DNA of 7,921 nucleotides from an archaeon. Lineage in GTDB: Archaea > Thermoproteota > Nitrososphaeria_A > Caldarchaeales > Wolframiiraptoraceae. The notes under the pieces were generated by a model. That model was given only the letters and a program-made list of their open reading frames with translations, did not search any database and was not told where the DNA came from. The translations under genes and the position numbers were made by a program. The DNA is taken from contig JAPDJZ010000140.1 of NCBI GenBank assembly GCA_029258815.1, positions 1 through 7,921 of the forward strand, in the 5' to 3' direction. Below, piece by piece: positions 1-4,909 of this stretch. The stretch's first letter is position 1; each line of letters starts with the position of its first letter.

Positions 1-1
1 A

Positions 2-277
2 ACCCTAGACTGCAGGGTTAAGATAGTCAAGATCCTAACCGATAAGCTCGACAGGATTAAGGCTCTAATCCATAACAGGATCCCGGACGTCGAGATAGGG
101 AAGTTCAGGGTTAGGACCACGAAGAGCACTATAACGATTCAGATACCGGAGGAGGCCATGATGCTTCCGGCAATCCAAGCGGCGAAGAGGGCGCTCGCGC
201 GAGACCTGATGGAGTACATCGACGGCGTCGAGAAGGTAACCTTCACCGAGGTCTTATCCAAGGGAAAGCCGTCCTAG
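2..277 (+). CDS. C-terminal 91 codons of an unrecognised protein (5' end outside the window)
   Basis: An open frame runs from base 2 to a TAG at 275-277 with no internal stop. Its protein looks real: a basic, helical first part (KIVKILTDKLDRIKALI), a beta-like centre (KSTITIQIPEEA) and an amphipathic helix (AIQAAKRALARDLMEYI), ending in VEKVTFTEV. Codon use and G+C match the genes that follow. I do not recognise the family. The alternation of helices and strands suggests a small alpha/beta domain, possibly nucleic-acid or ligand binding, but no motif proves it. The gene converges on the metallophosphoesterase gene, and the two stop codons share the palindrome CTAG, overlapping by three bases. 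No start is visible, so the full length is unknown. Confidence 0.6.
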   Translation, partial: TLDCRVKIVKILTDKLDRIKALIHNRIPDVEIGKFRVRTTKSTITIQIPEEAMMLPAIQAAKRALARDLMEYIDGVEKVTFTEVLSKGKPS

Positions 278-930
278 AGGGTTAGGAGCTGCGGATCCAC
301 CCTGCCGTCCTCGACGTCTATCACGGCGCAGAACCCCTCTCTAGCGGCGCCCGCGTTGACCACGATCGTTTCGCCGAGCCGAGTTATCGACCTGCCCTCG
401 TGAGCGTGCCCGGCGCATACCAGAATCGGCTGAACATCTTCGACGAATCTCCTCACGGCCGCGCTTCCAATATGCTTAACGCCCGTGTAATCCGCTTCGG
501 TTCCGTAGGGCGGGCTATGGGCCACGAGTATGAGCCTGCCGGGCTTCTCAGGCTTAAGCGACCTCAGGATCTCCTCGAACTCCTCCTCCTCTAACTCGGT
601 TAGGGTTCCGAATTTCCCGCTACCTCCCCCGACCCCGGCGAATAGGTAGCCGGAGAATTCGACGATCCTGCCGTGGAGGTTCGTCGCCTTAAGGTCTTCG
701 GGAGACCATTCCAGAAGCTCGGGGGAGTCGCAGTTACCTGATACGAAGAAGATCTGGAGGCCGGCCTCGGCTACCTTCTCTAGGATCTCGCGAGCCTTCT
801 CCCTGCCGCCGAAGTGGGTTAGATCTCCGGCGACGACTATTAGGTCGGCTTTAAGACTCCTCGCCCTAGCCGGAATCCTCCCGGCCATCTTCAGATTACC
901 GTGGATATCGCTAACTTGGAAGATCCTCAT
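274..930 (-). CDS. Metallophosphoesterase (calcineurin-like, Icc/MJ0936-type)
   Basis: This is a small archaeal metallophosphoesterase of 218 residues, a typical length for single-domain family members. The metal-binding signatures occur in order: D8-x-H10 in SDIHG, G35-D36 in VAGDLTH, G65-N66 in SGNCD, H138 in VAHSPPYG, and H175-x-H177 in AGHAHEGR. In the family these bind two metal ions that activate water to cut phosphodiester or phosphomonoester bonds; the substrate cannot be told from sequence. The third motif reads GNCD where GNHD or GNHE is usual. No signal peptide or membrane segment is visible, so it is probably cytoplasmic. ATG 930 begins directly with the first beta strand and has no Shine-Dalgarno before it; a TATA-like box about 30 bp upstream fits a leaderless transcript. 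Its stop overlaps that of the convergent upstream gene. Confidence 0.93.
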   Translation of the reverse strand: MRIFQVSDIHGNLKMAGRIPARARSLKADLIVVAGDLTHFGGREKAREILEKVAEAGLQIFFVSGNCDSPELLEWSPEDLKATNLHGRIVEFSGYLFAGVGGGSGKFGTLTELEEEEFEEILRSLKPEKPGRLILVAHSPPYGTEADYTGVKHIGSAAVRRFVEDVQPILVCAGHAHEGRSITRLGETIVVNAGAAREGFCAVIDVEDGRVDPQLLTL

Positions 931-955
931 GGCGTGGAGAATCCGGTTAAAGGAT

Positions 956-964
956 GCTTAAAAC
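956..964 (-). promoter_or_regulatory. TATA-like box for the metallophosphoesterase gene
   Basis: On the - strand this reads GTTTTAAGC, centred about 30 bp before ATG 930. That spacing would put the transcription start close to the start codon. Inferred from spacing and composition only. Confidence 0.45.
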
Positions 965-990
965 GCTTTCCTAAAAAGCCTCTCTGAAAT

Positions 991-999
991 GTTAAATTA
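991..999 (+). promoter_or_regulatory. TATA-like box for the tRNA-Leu gene
   Basis: GTTAAATTA is the only AT-rich block upstream of the tRNA. It is centred about 40 bp before the mature 5' end, which predicts a start near 1020 and a leader of roughly 15 nt removed by RNase P. It lies back to back with the box for the - strand gene. Confidence 0.4.
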
Positions 1000-1034
1000 G
1001 GGCTGAGATAAGTGGTAGGATCCGGAGGGCTGGG

Positions 1035-1138
1035 GCGGGGGTAGCCAAGCCTGGCCAAAGGCGGCGGGCTCAAGATCCCCCGGAAGATGAGAGACCCGCT
1101 CCCGCAGGGGTTCGTGGGTTCGAATCCCACCCCCCGCA
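1035..1138 (+). tRNA. tRNA-Leu(CAA) with a 19-nt intron at 37/38
   Basis: The gene folds as a type II tRNA. The acceptor GCGGGGG (1035-1041) pairs with CCCCCGC (1131-1137), and the discriminator is A1138, as expected for leucine. T8-A9 follow at 1042-1043, then the D arm GCC/GGC. The anticodon stem is GCGGG (1064-1068) with CCCGC (1095-1099). The anticodon CAA is 1071-1073. A long variable arm precedes the T arm GTGGG-TTCGAAT-CCCAC (1114-1130). An insertion at 1075-1093 interrupts the anticodon loop one base after the anticodon. CTCA (1069-1072) pairs with TGAG (1088-1091), flanked by the three-base bulges AGA (1073-1075) and AGA (1092-1094). This is a bulge-helix-bulge that splicing endonuclease would cut in the bulges at 1074/1075 and 1093/1094, leaving an 85-nt tRNA. 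CCA is not encoded. Confidence 0.95.
1075..1093 (+). other. Archaeal tRNA intron with bulge-helix-bulge
   Basis: The 19-nt intron lies between tRNA positions 37 and 38. Its 3' part (1088-1091) pairs with the anticodon-loop bases 1069-1072, forming the 4-bp central helix of the splicing motif with 3-nt bulges on each side. The inner helix beyond the 5' bulge is weak (two clear pairs), which makes this a relaxed form of the motif. Confidence 0.85.
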
Positions 1139-1213
1139 TCACCTCAGGGGGAAGGCTCTAAAGCCGGCTGATTATCCCTAAACGCTTTTACCTCCCTCGA
1201 TGTTTTACGGCTC

Positions 1214-1391
1214 TCAGAGGTGGTCTCCGCGGGCTTTCCTCCCGTGCGAGGCCCTCGACACCGCTATGGCTTTCTCTAAAATGATTCTACTCGGCGGTCT
1301 CCTCGTCGCTTAGATTTCTCCCGTCGGCTTCACCCGCTCTCAGGATCTCATATGAGGATCGGATATCCCCCTCGGGAGCTGGAGGAGGTTA
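1214..1391 (-). pseudogene. Probable small frameshifted gene of unknown function
   Basis: The stretch between the tRNA and the membrane-protein gene has no long open frame, but two adjacent - strand frames read like one protein. The first is open from a TAA near 1391 and gives charged sequence (SSYEILRAGEADGRNLSDEE, then TAE) before a TAG. The next frame starts at that point with IILEKAIAVSRASHGRKARG and ends at TGA 1216-1214. Removing one base near the TAG, for example its T, joins them as EETAE-R-IILEKAI. No ATG, GTG or TTG is in frame in the first part, so the start is unresolved or another indel is present; an out-of-frame ATG is at 1351. A - strand TATA-like stretch (TTTAAGTTTTAA, plus-strand bases about 1391-1402) lies just upstream. 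I do not recognise the protein. It could be chance open frames in GC-rich DNA. Confidence 0.35.
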
Positions 1392-1502
1392 AAACTTAAA
1401 CACGCCCGCCCCCCAGGCCATTTGGGCGCGTGGATGAAGAGACCCTCGATTGCTGAGGGGGGTGATGAGCCGGGGTTCAGCGGCCGATCACGCGCCGCAT
1501 CG

Positions 1503-1510
1503 CCTTATTA
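1503..1510 (+). promoter_or_regulatory. TATA-like box for the membrane-protein gene
   Basis: CCTTATTA is the only AT-rich block shortly before ATG 1538, centred about 31 bp upstream, in keeping with the leaderless pattern of its neighbours. No Shine-Dalgarno sequence precedes the ATG. A second AT-rich block (GGTTAAAACTTAAA, 1387-1400) lies too far upstream for a leaderless start and could serve either strand. Confidence 0.4.
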
Positions 1511-1537
1511 GATCGCGAGCGTATTGCTTATCCGGGT

Positions 1538-2197
1538 ATGCGGGGGCTCGCGATAGGCTTTTGCGTTGCCTTGGCCGGTTTTCTCCTCGGGTTGGCCGCC
1601 GCCCTCTTGGTCGGGGCTGCCCAGATCTTCCGGCTTCCAGCCCTCGATCTAGCTGTCCATAGAGCCGTCTTCATAGCTAGGTACGTCTTCGGCTTTCTCC
1701 GATCCCTGGGCGGCGGTGGCTTTCAGAGCCTAGTCGTCTCGATCGGGGTCGGGATCTTCCTCAATAACTGCATGGTCGCTGCGATGATACTACTCTCCCC
1801 GATCCCGATTCTCAAAGCTAAACCCTTCTCGGATAAATATCTGGGGAGGCTCTATCGGAGGTACGGCGTATGGCTGTTCAAGCCCATCGGCTGGAGGGCG
1901 TATAGGGTTCTGGCAGCGATCCTCCCCCTCTACGCTCTAGCGCTCCAATTCTATCTCATCGGAGGGGTTCTCCCGAGCGCGGGGGCGGAGCTCTCCGGAA
2001 TGCCGTTCCTCGCCCTAGAGCTTCCGGCCGTGGTAGCCGCATGCCTGATCGCGATCCAGCCTAGCATGAGCAGCGAGCCGCTCGAGGAGCTTCCAAGCTA
2101 CATCAGGAGGGTTAAGATCAGCGCGCCAGTAATCCTCGCGACGCTATTCCTAGCGGCGATCCTAGAAGCATATCAGTTGATGGCGTTCGCGGCTTAG
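1538..2197 (+). CDS. Multi-pass membrane protein, possibly SpoIIM/DUF95-like
   Basis: This 219-residue protein is mostly hydrophobic. Membrane segments are visible at about residues 5-28, 66-92, 122-145, 156-174 and 196-217, with a basic loop at about 98-123 (RLYRRYG, GWRAYR). The second segment holds GIFLNNCMVAAMILLSPIPI. An asparagine pair in a membrane helix, followed by small residues and a proline, resembles the core of SpoIIM/DUF95 membrane proteins, common in archaea and of unknown biochemical role. I base that on pattern only. ATG 1538 is the first possible start after an in-frame TGA at 1466, and the first helix begins right after it. The gene stands alone on the + strand, followed 13 bp later by the end of the convergent DNA glycosylase gene. 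It may be a transport or envelope protein; no substrate can be named. Confidence 0.75.
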   Translation: MRGLAIGFCVALAGFLLGLAAALLVGAAQIFRLPALDLAVHRAVFIARYVFGFLRSLGGGGFQSLVVSIGVGIFLNNCMVAAMILLSPIPILKAKPFSDKYLGRLYRRYGVWLFKPIGWRAYRVLAAILPLYALALQFYLIGGVLPSAGAELSGMPFLALELPAVVAACLIAIQPSMSSEPLEELPSYIRRVKISAPVILATLFLAAILEAYQLMAFAA

Positions 2198-2210
2198 CGG
2201 GTTATCAAAT

Positions 2211-2795
2211 TTACCTCCTGGAAACGTATCGGCTATCCTTGATATAGAATCTCAGGGGTGTTGGAAGGTCCTTGGAGACGCCTATCCTGAAGCTTCTCGC
2301 TATCCTCTTTGACGAGATGTCTTCGCCTTTCTCGATCCAGAGGCCGTGATCCCTCACATAGAGGGGTTTCCCGTGAAACTCCTTCCCTATCTTCATGGCT
2401 TTCGTAAGTCTGCCTGGCCCAATGGTCAGCAGCCGTAGATCCTCCACTCCCCGAAACTTCTTCATAAGGTCTATTCCTTCCAGAGGTTCACCGCCTCTAA
2501 TCAGAATCGCTCCCGGCTCGCCAGCCTTATGCGCCACAACGTTCAGGAGCCACTGCCTATGAATCCCGTAAACCAGGGCTACTCCGACATCGCTTAACAT
2601 GATCCTCCTCAGGTCTCCTCCCCTCCTAGCCCTCGAGGCGGGATCGTCCGATCCGTAATACGCCTCTGTCTCGGTTATCATGCAGGCAAGCTTCCTACCG
2701 TCGATCGCCCTGACGAGAACCTTTCCAAGAAGCCTCCTCGCGACCAAAGCCGGATCCCCTCGATAGAACTTCTGTGGGAGGGGTGCGGTCATCAT
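2211..2795 (-). CDS. 3-methyladenine DNA glycosylase, AAG/MPG family
   Basis: The enzyme would flip out and excise alkylated or deaminated purines, starting base-excision repair. At 194 residues it has the usual length for the prokaryotic AAG (PF02245) family. Family landmarks appear in order: MITETEAYYGSDDPAS (39-54), carrying the likely catalytic glutamate E44 and stacking tyrosine Y46; LVYGIH (74-79); LLNVV (83-87); AILIRGGEPLEG (96-107); TIGPGRLTKAMKIG (124-137); and LRFYIKDSRYVS at the C-terminus. Two positions differ from the human and common bacterial enzymes: R55 stands where ...PASHA has a histidine, and A73 where the second stacking tyrosine (YVYxxYG) is expected. The protein begins MM; ATG 2795 and ATG 2792 are both possible. 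A TATA-like element about 30 bp upstream is shared with the divergent cutA gene. Confidence 0.92.
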   Translation of the reverse strand: MMTAPLPQKFYRGDPALVARRLLGKVLVRAIDGRKLACMITETEAYYGSDDPASRARRGGDLRRIMLSDVGVALVYGIHRQWLLNVVAHKAGEPGAILIRGGEPLEGIDLMKKFRGVEDLRLLTIGPGRLTKAMKIGKEFHGKPLYVRDHGLWIEKGEDISSKRIARSFRIGVSKDLPTPLRFYIKDSRYVSRR

Positions 2796-2821
2796 CTCTC
2801 GATTAGCGCATCGATCCTTAC

Positions 2822-2829
2822 TTTAATAT
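2822..2829. promoter_or_regulatory. TATA-like element shared by divergent leaderless promoters
   Basis: TTTAATAT on the + strand (ATATTAAA on the other) is the only AT-rich block in the 55 bp between the two start codons. Its centre is about 26 bp before ATG 2851 and about 30 bp before ATG 2795, so it suits both genes as leaderless transcripts. Confidence 0.5.
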
Positions 2830-2850
2830 CGTTCCGGCCTTATCTTCGGC

Positions 2851-3186
2851 ATGCTCGGAAGTTACGCGATCGTCTTAATCACTGCGTCGAGTAGGGAGGA
2901 GGCTGAAAAGATCGCTAGAAGAGCTCTCGAGGAGAGGCTTGCGGCATGCGCGAACATCCTAGATGGAGTTAGGTCGCTCTTCTGGTGGGGTGGGAAGATT
3001 GATGAAGCATCTGAGTTGCTTCTGATCCTTAAGACCAAGCTTGGCGAGTTGGAGAAGCTGATAGAGCTCGTCGAGAAGATTCACAGCTACGAGGTGCCTG
3101 AGGTGGTGGCGATCCCGATAGCCGCGGGAAACGCGAAATACTTGGAATGGGTCGATAAGATCATAGGTAAGCCGGAATCCACGTAG
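2851..3186 (+). CDS. cutA: CutA1-type divalent-cation tolerance protein
   Basis: This 111-residue protein matches CutA1 along its whole length. It starts with a beta strand (SYAIVLITASSREEAEKIAR). Then come ERLAACANI (28-36), the strand-turn FWWGGKIDEASELLLILKT (44-62), and HSYEVPEVVAIPI (78-90), ending in KYLEWV. CutA proteins form stable trimers of a ferredoxin-like fold and are found in all domains of life; a link to copper and other divalent metals is known from bacteria, but the molecular role is unsettled. C33 and H78 are among the residues proposed for metal contact. No signal peptide is present, so it is cytoplasmic. ATG 2851 leads directly into the first strand, with a TATA-like box 26 bp before it and no ribosome-binding site, so the transcript is probably leaderless. 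It diverges from the DNA glycosylase gene. Confidence 0.95.
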   Translation: MLGSYAIVLITASSREEAEKIARRALEERLAACANILDGVRSLFWWGGKIDEASELLLILKTKLGELEKLIELVEKIHSYEVPEVVAIPIAAGNAKYLEWVDKIIGKPEST

Positions 3187-3257
3187 AGCGGGTGCTCAGA
3201 CGAGGGCGAAAGCAATTAGCTTTAGCCAGAGATGAGAAAGGAGTTTCAGGAAGACGT

Positions 3258-3267
3258 TTTATAGGGT
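3258..3267 (+). promoter_or_regulatory. TATA-like box without an assigned gene
   Basis: The sequence around here reads TTTTATAGGG inside the 213-bp gap between cutA and the next gene. It would start a transcript near 3290, well before ATG 3400, which has its own box at 3371. It could serve a small RNA, an alternative leader, or nothing. An ATGATGA (3334-3340) downstream resembles a C box, but no D box follows. Confidence 0.25.
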
Positions 3268-3370
3268 ATAGGCGCACCATCTAGAGAGGAGGGTGTCCAG
3301 GCTCTGCCGATATTGCGTTAAAAGGCTAGCCCGATGATGAAGACGAGGAGGAGTGGATTAGATGGCTAGG

Positions 3371-3378
3371 TTTTTAAG
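3371..3378 (+). promoter_or_regulatory. TATA-like box for the gene at 3400
   Basis: TTTTTAAG is centred 26 bp before ATG 3400, matching the spacing seen at cutA and pointing to a leaderless transcript. Confidence 0.5.
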
Positions 3379-3399
3379 CGGTCATCTCCCATATTTGCT

Positions 3400-3798
3400 A
3401 TGAACGATCTCAGCGAGCTGAGAAGGAGGCTGGCGGCGATCCACATAACCTTGAAGGCTGACGCTGAGGAAATTAGGAAGCTTATGAAGGATCTCTTGGA
3501 GGCGGGGAGGTCCATTGGCCTCGAGGCCGAGAAGAGAGCTGAGGGATATGCGCTAACACCCTCTCGAAAAGCAGCTGAGATAGGGCTCCCGCATCTGAGG
3601 ATAGCTTGGATGGGAGATCTTCTCACTGTCTGGGTTAGAGCACCATATTCCTTGGACGAGATGCGATGCGAGATGGTTGGAATCGAGGCGGAGAAGCTCT
3701 ACGGGATGATCTTGTTGGGAGCGAGGAGGATGGCCGATGTTCTCAGGAGATCCTTTAAGGAGGATGATTTTCTCCAAGTGACCCTCCCTCAGACCTAG
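3400..3798 (+). CDS. Conserved-looking hypothetical protein, 132 aa
   Basis: I do not recognise this protein. The first 60 or so residues are strongly helical and charged (LSELRRRLAAIHITLKADA, then EEIRKLMKDLLEAG), with a heptad-like spacing of leucines and isoleucines that suggests a coiled coil or helical hairpin. A compact central part follows, with PSRKAAEIGLPHLRIAWMGD and a beta-like LLTVWVRAPYSLDEM. The C-terminal half returns to helix (EAEKLYGMILLGARRMADVL) and ends in FLQVTLPQT. No membrane segment, signal peptide or metal motif is visible. Codon use is like its neighbours. ATG 3400 is supported by a TATA-like box 26 bp upstream and by the absence of a ribosome-binding site. It converges on the frameshifted - strand gene 34 bp downstream. 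A structural or protein-binding role is possible but unproven. Confidence 0.7.
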   Translation: MNDLSELRRRLAAIHITLKADAEEIRKLMKDLLEAGRSIGLEAEKRAEGYALTPSRKAAEIGLPHLRIAWMGDLLTVWVRAPYSLDEMRCEMVGIEAEKLYGMILLGARRMADVLRRSFKEDDFLQVTLPQT

Positions 3799-3832
3799 GA
3801 TCGGGCAGACGCGTGGAGGATGGTGAAGCTGG

Positions 3833-4162
3833 CTACTCGATCACGAGCTCTAGAGCCGGCTTCAGGCTTCCGAGATAAACCGCTATCCCATCGTATCCGA
3901 GCTGAACGACCCTCTAACCCTCTTGAGCTCGACCATGACGTCTAGATAGTCTTGATCTGCTGAACCTCCGGAACCTATTCTCGAAGCCGACGTCATACGT
4001 CTCGTAGATCTCCTCGCCGGACCTATAGCTTCCGATAGCCTTAAACTCCCTCAGCGTCTCGCCGGTAAAGGAGCTCACGAACCTCAGCCTATCCAAAACC
4101 CTTAGCAGACCGGGTGGAAGGATCTTCTCCTCCGGCTTTGATAACGGACATTCTAGAAGCAT
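3833..4162 (-). pseudogene. Small gene of unknown function, broken by two compensating frame changes
   Basis: From ATG 4162 one frame reads a convincing protein (LRVLDRLRFVSSFTGETLRE, then SGEEIYETYDVGFEN) but then turns into arginine- and serine-rich sequence (RFSRSRLSRRHGRAQEG) and stops at TAG 3916-3914. In the next frame the same bases, from about 3960, give ADQDYLDVMVELKRVRG, far more protein-like. Beyond the TAG the first frame becomes sensible again: VVQLGYDGIAVYLGSLKP, then ALELVIE and TAG 3835-3833. The ATG and final stop are in one frame (109 codons), so a +1 shift near 3961-3985 and an opposite shift near 3911-3920 cancel. I do not know the family. Sequence error or a young pseudogene is most likely; reading through the amber codon is less likely because the middle segment is poor in that frame. 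It diverges from the gene at 4191. Confidence 0.65.
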
Positions 4163-4190
4163 AGTCTAAACTCTTATCTATCAGGTCGCC

Positions 4191-4838
4191 GTGAATGGCT
4201 GTATGCGGGGTAGAGGCGGTGAGAAGCCTCTTCCGAGGATCTTGATTAGGAACGTTTTCAGAACATTATTCGAGAAGCTTCTCGGGCAATCCTGCCTCCG
4301 CGTGTTGGAGCTTCGGTTGAGAAGCCGCTTCTCAGAAGATCCATACAAGGTCTTATGCGAGGACCCGGAAAGATTCTGTAGGGAACTTAGAATGATCTTC
4401 GGCAAGGGACTGAACTCTCTATTCAAGGTGGCCGCGGAGAAAATAATCGATGACTACTCCATGGATTATCAGCACGTGGAGGAATTTATGAGGAGAGCGG
4501 AGAGCGAGAGGCTTACTGGCGATGAACTCCTCGAGCTGCTGGTGGAGGCTGTGAGACGGGTAGCTCCTGGAGCGCTGTTACTAGGTGAGCGAGAGAGAGA
4601 CGGGGTGGTCAAGCTGATAGAACTCGCTGAGGCCAGCGGCGGGATCGAGGAGCGGATGTTCAGCAGGCTCTGCTGGGCGATCAAGATAGGCAAGGTGATA
4701 GTCTTCGGGATAGAGGTGGCCGAAGAGAACGTCCCGATAGCGATATACTCTAGGAGGTATGCCCGATTCCGCCAGCTGGCCGACGAATGGATAAGAGAAG
4801 CCTCTAAGCTCCTCAGATCAGGTTTATACGCCACCTGA
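4191..4838 (+). CDS. Hypothetical protein with a possible N-terminal NitrOD5-like domain
   Basis: This protein of up to 215 residues falls into two parts. Residues about 18-92 (FRTLFEKLLG, then EDPERFCRELRMIFGKGL, then AAEKIIDDY) resemble the archaeal NitrOD5 output domain: a helix with a conserved glycine, then a DPexF...L..iFG.G core and a closing helix. That call is by eye only. Residues about 97-215 are unrecognised: charged helices (VEEFMRRAESERLTGDELLE), a stretch RDGVVKLIELAEASGG, a hydrophobic strand (GKVIVFGIEVAEENVPIAIY), and a last helix. The frame opens with GTG 4191; ATG 4203, four codons in, is equally possible and sits about 28 bp after CTTATCTA (4172-4179), which suits a leaderless start. 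No signal peptide is visible. If NitrOD5 is right, a signalling or regulatory role is plausible, perhaps on the divergent small gene. Confidence 0.65.
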   Translation: MNGCMRGRGGEKPLPRILIRNVFRTLFEKLLGQSCLRVLELRLRSRFSEDPYKVLCEDPERFCRELRMIFGKGLNSLFKVAAEKIIDDYSMDYQHVEEFMRRAESERLTGDELLELLVEAVRRVAPGALLLGERERDGVVKLIELAEASGGIEERMFSRLCWAIKIGKVIVFGIEVAEENVPIAIYSRRYARFRQLADEWIREASKLLRSGLYAT

Positions 4839-4856
4839 CGAAGCTTATCCGCGAAC

Positions 4857-4864
4857 CTATTTAG
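4857..4864 (+). promoter_or_regulatory. TATA-like box for the glutamine amidotransferase gene
   Basis: CTATTTAG lies about 50 bp before GTG 4910. Transcription would begin near 4885, leaving a leader of about 25 nt that contains the Shine-Dalgarno sequence at 4895. Confidence 0.4.
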
Positions 4865-4894
4865 AGAGGCTCACTGCCAGCTTGATGGAAACTT

Positions 4895-4900
4895 GGAGGT
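4895..4900 (+). promoter_or_regulatory. Shine-Dalgarno sequence deciding start GTG 4910
   Basis: GGAGGT lies 9 nt before GTG 4910. It selects the start that places cysteine at position 2, which the enzyme family needs as its N-terminal nucleophile. Most other genes here lack such a site. Confidence 0.7.
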
Positions 4901-4909
4901 AAGATAGCC

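Noticed and set aside
927..1142. 71-codon - strand ORF beginning MMRGVGFEPT
   Set aside because: It is the antisense reading of the tRNA-Leu; this peptide start is a known artefact of the T arm and acceptor end of tRNA genes.
1347..1356. Perfect 10-bp palindrome CTCATATGAG as an operator
   Set aside because: Single copy, no promoter at a clear distance, and it overlaps a possible coding frame; too weak to call.
1139..1440. RNase P or SRP RNA in the gap after the tRNA
   Set aside because: The - strand has GGGAGGAAAGCCCGCGG, like RNase P CR-I, but no CR-V partner fits in the roughly 100 bases left before the tRNA; no SRP RNA loop motif is seen on either strand.
1461..1500. C/D box small RNA starting at GTGATGA
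   Set aside because: No paired D box or C' box; the match is within GC-rich sequence.
1450..1662. 70-codon + strand ORF overlapping the membrane-protein start
   Set aside because: Arginine-, serine- and proline-rich GC-driven frame; the overlapping frame at 1538 encodes a sensible membrane protein.
3334..3380. C/D box small RNA starting at ATGATGA
   Set aside because: No CTGA D or D' box occurs at a suitable distance.
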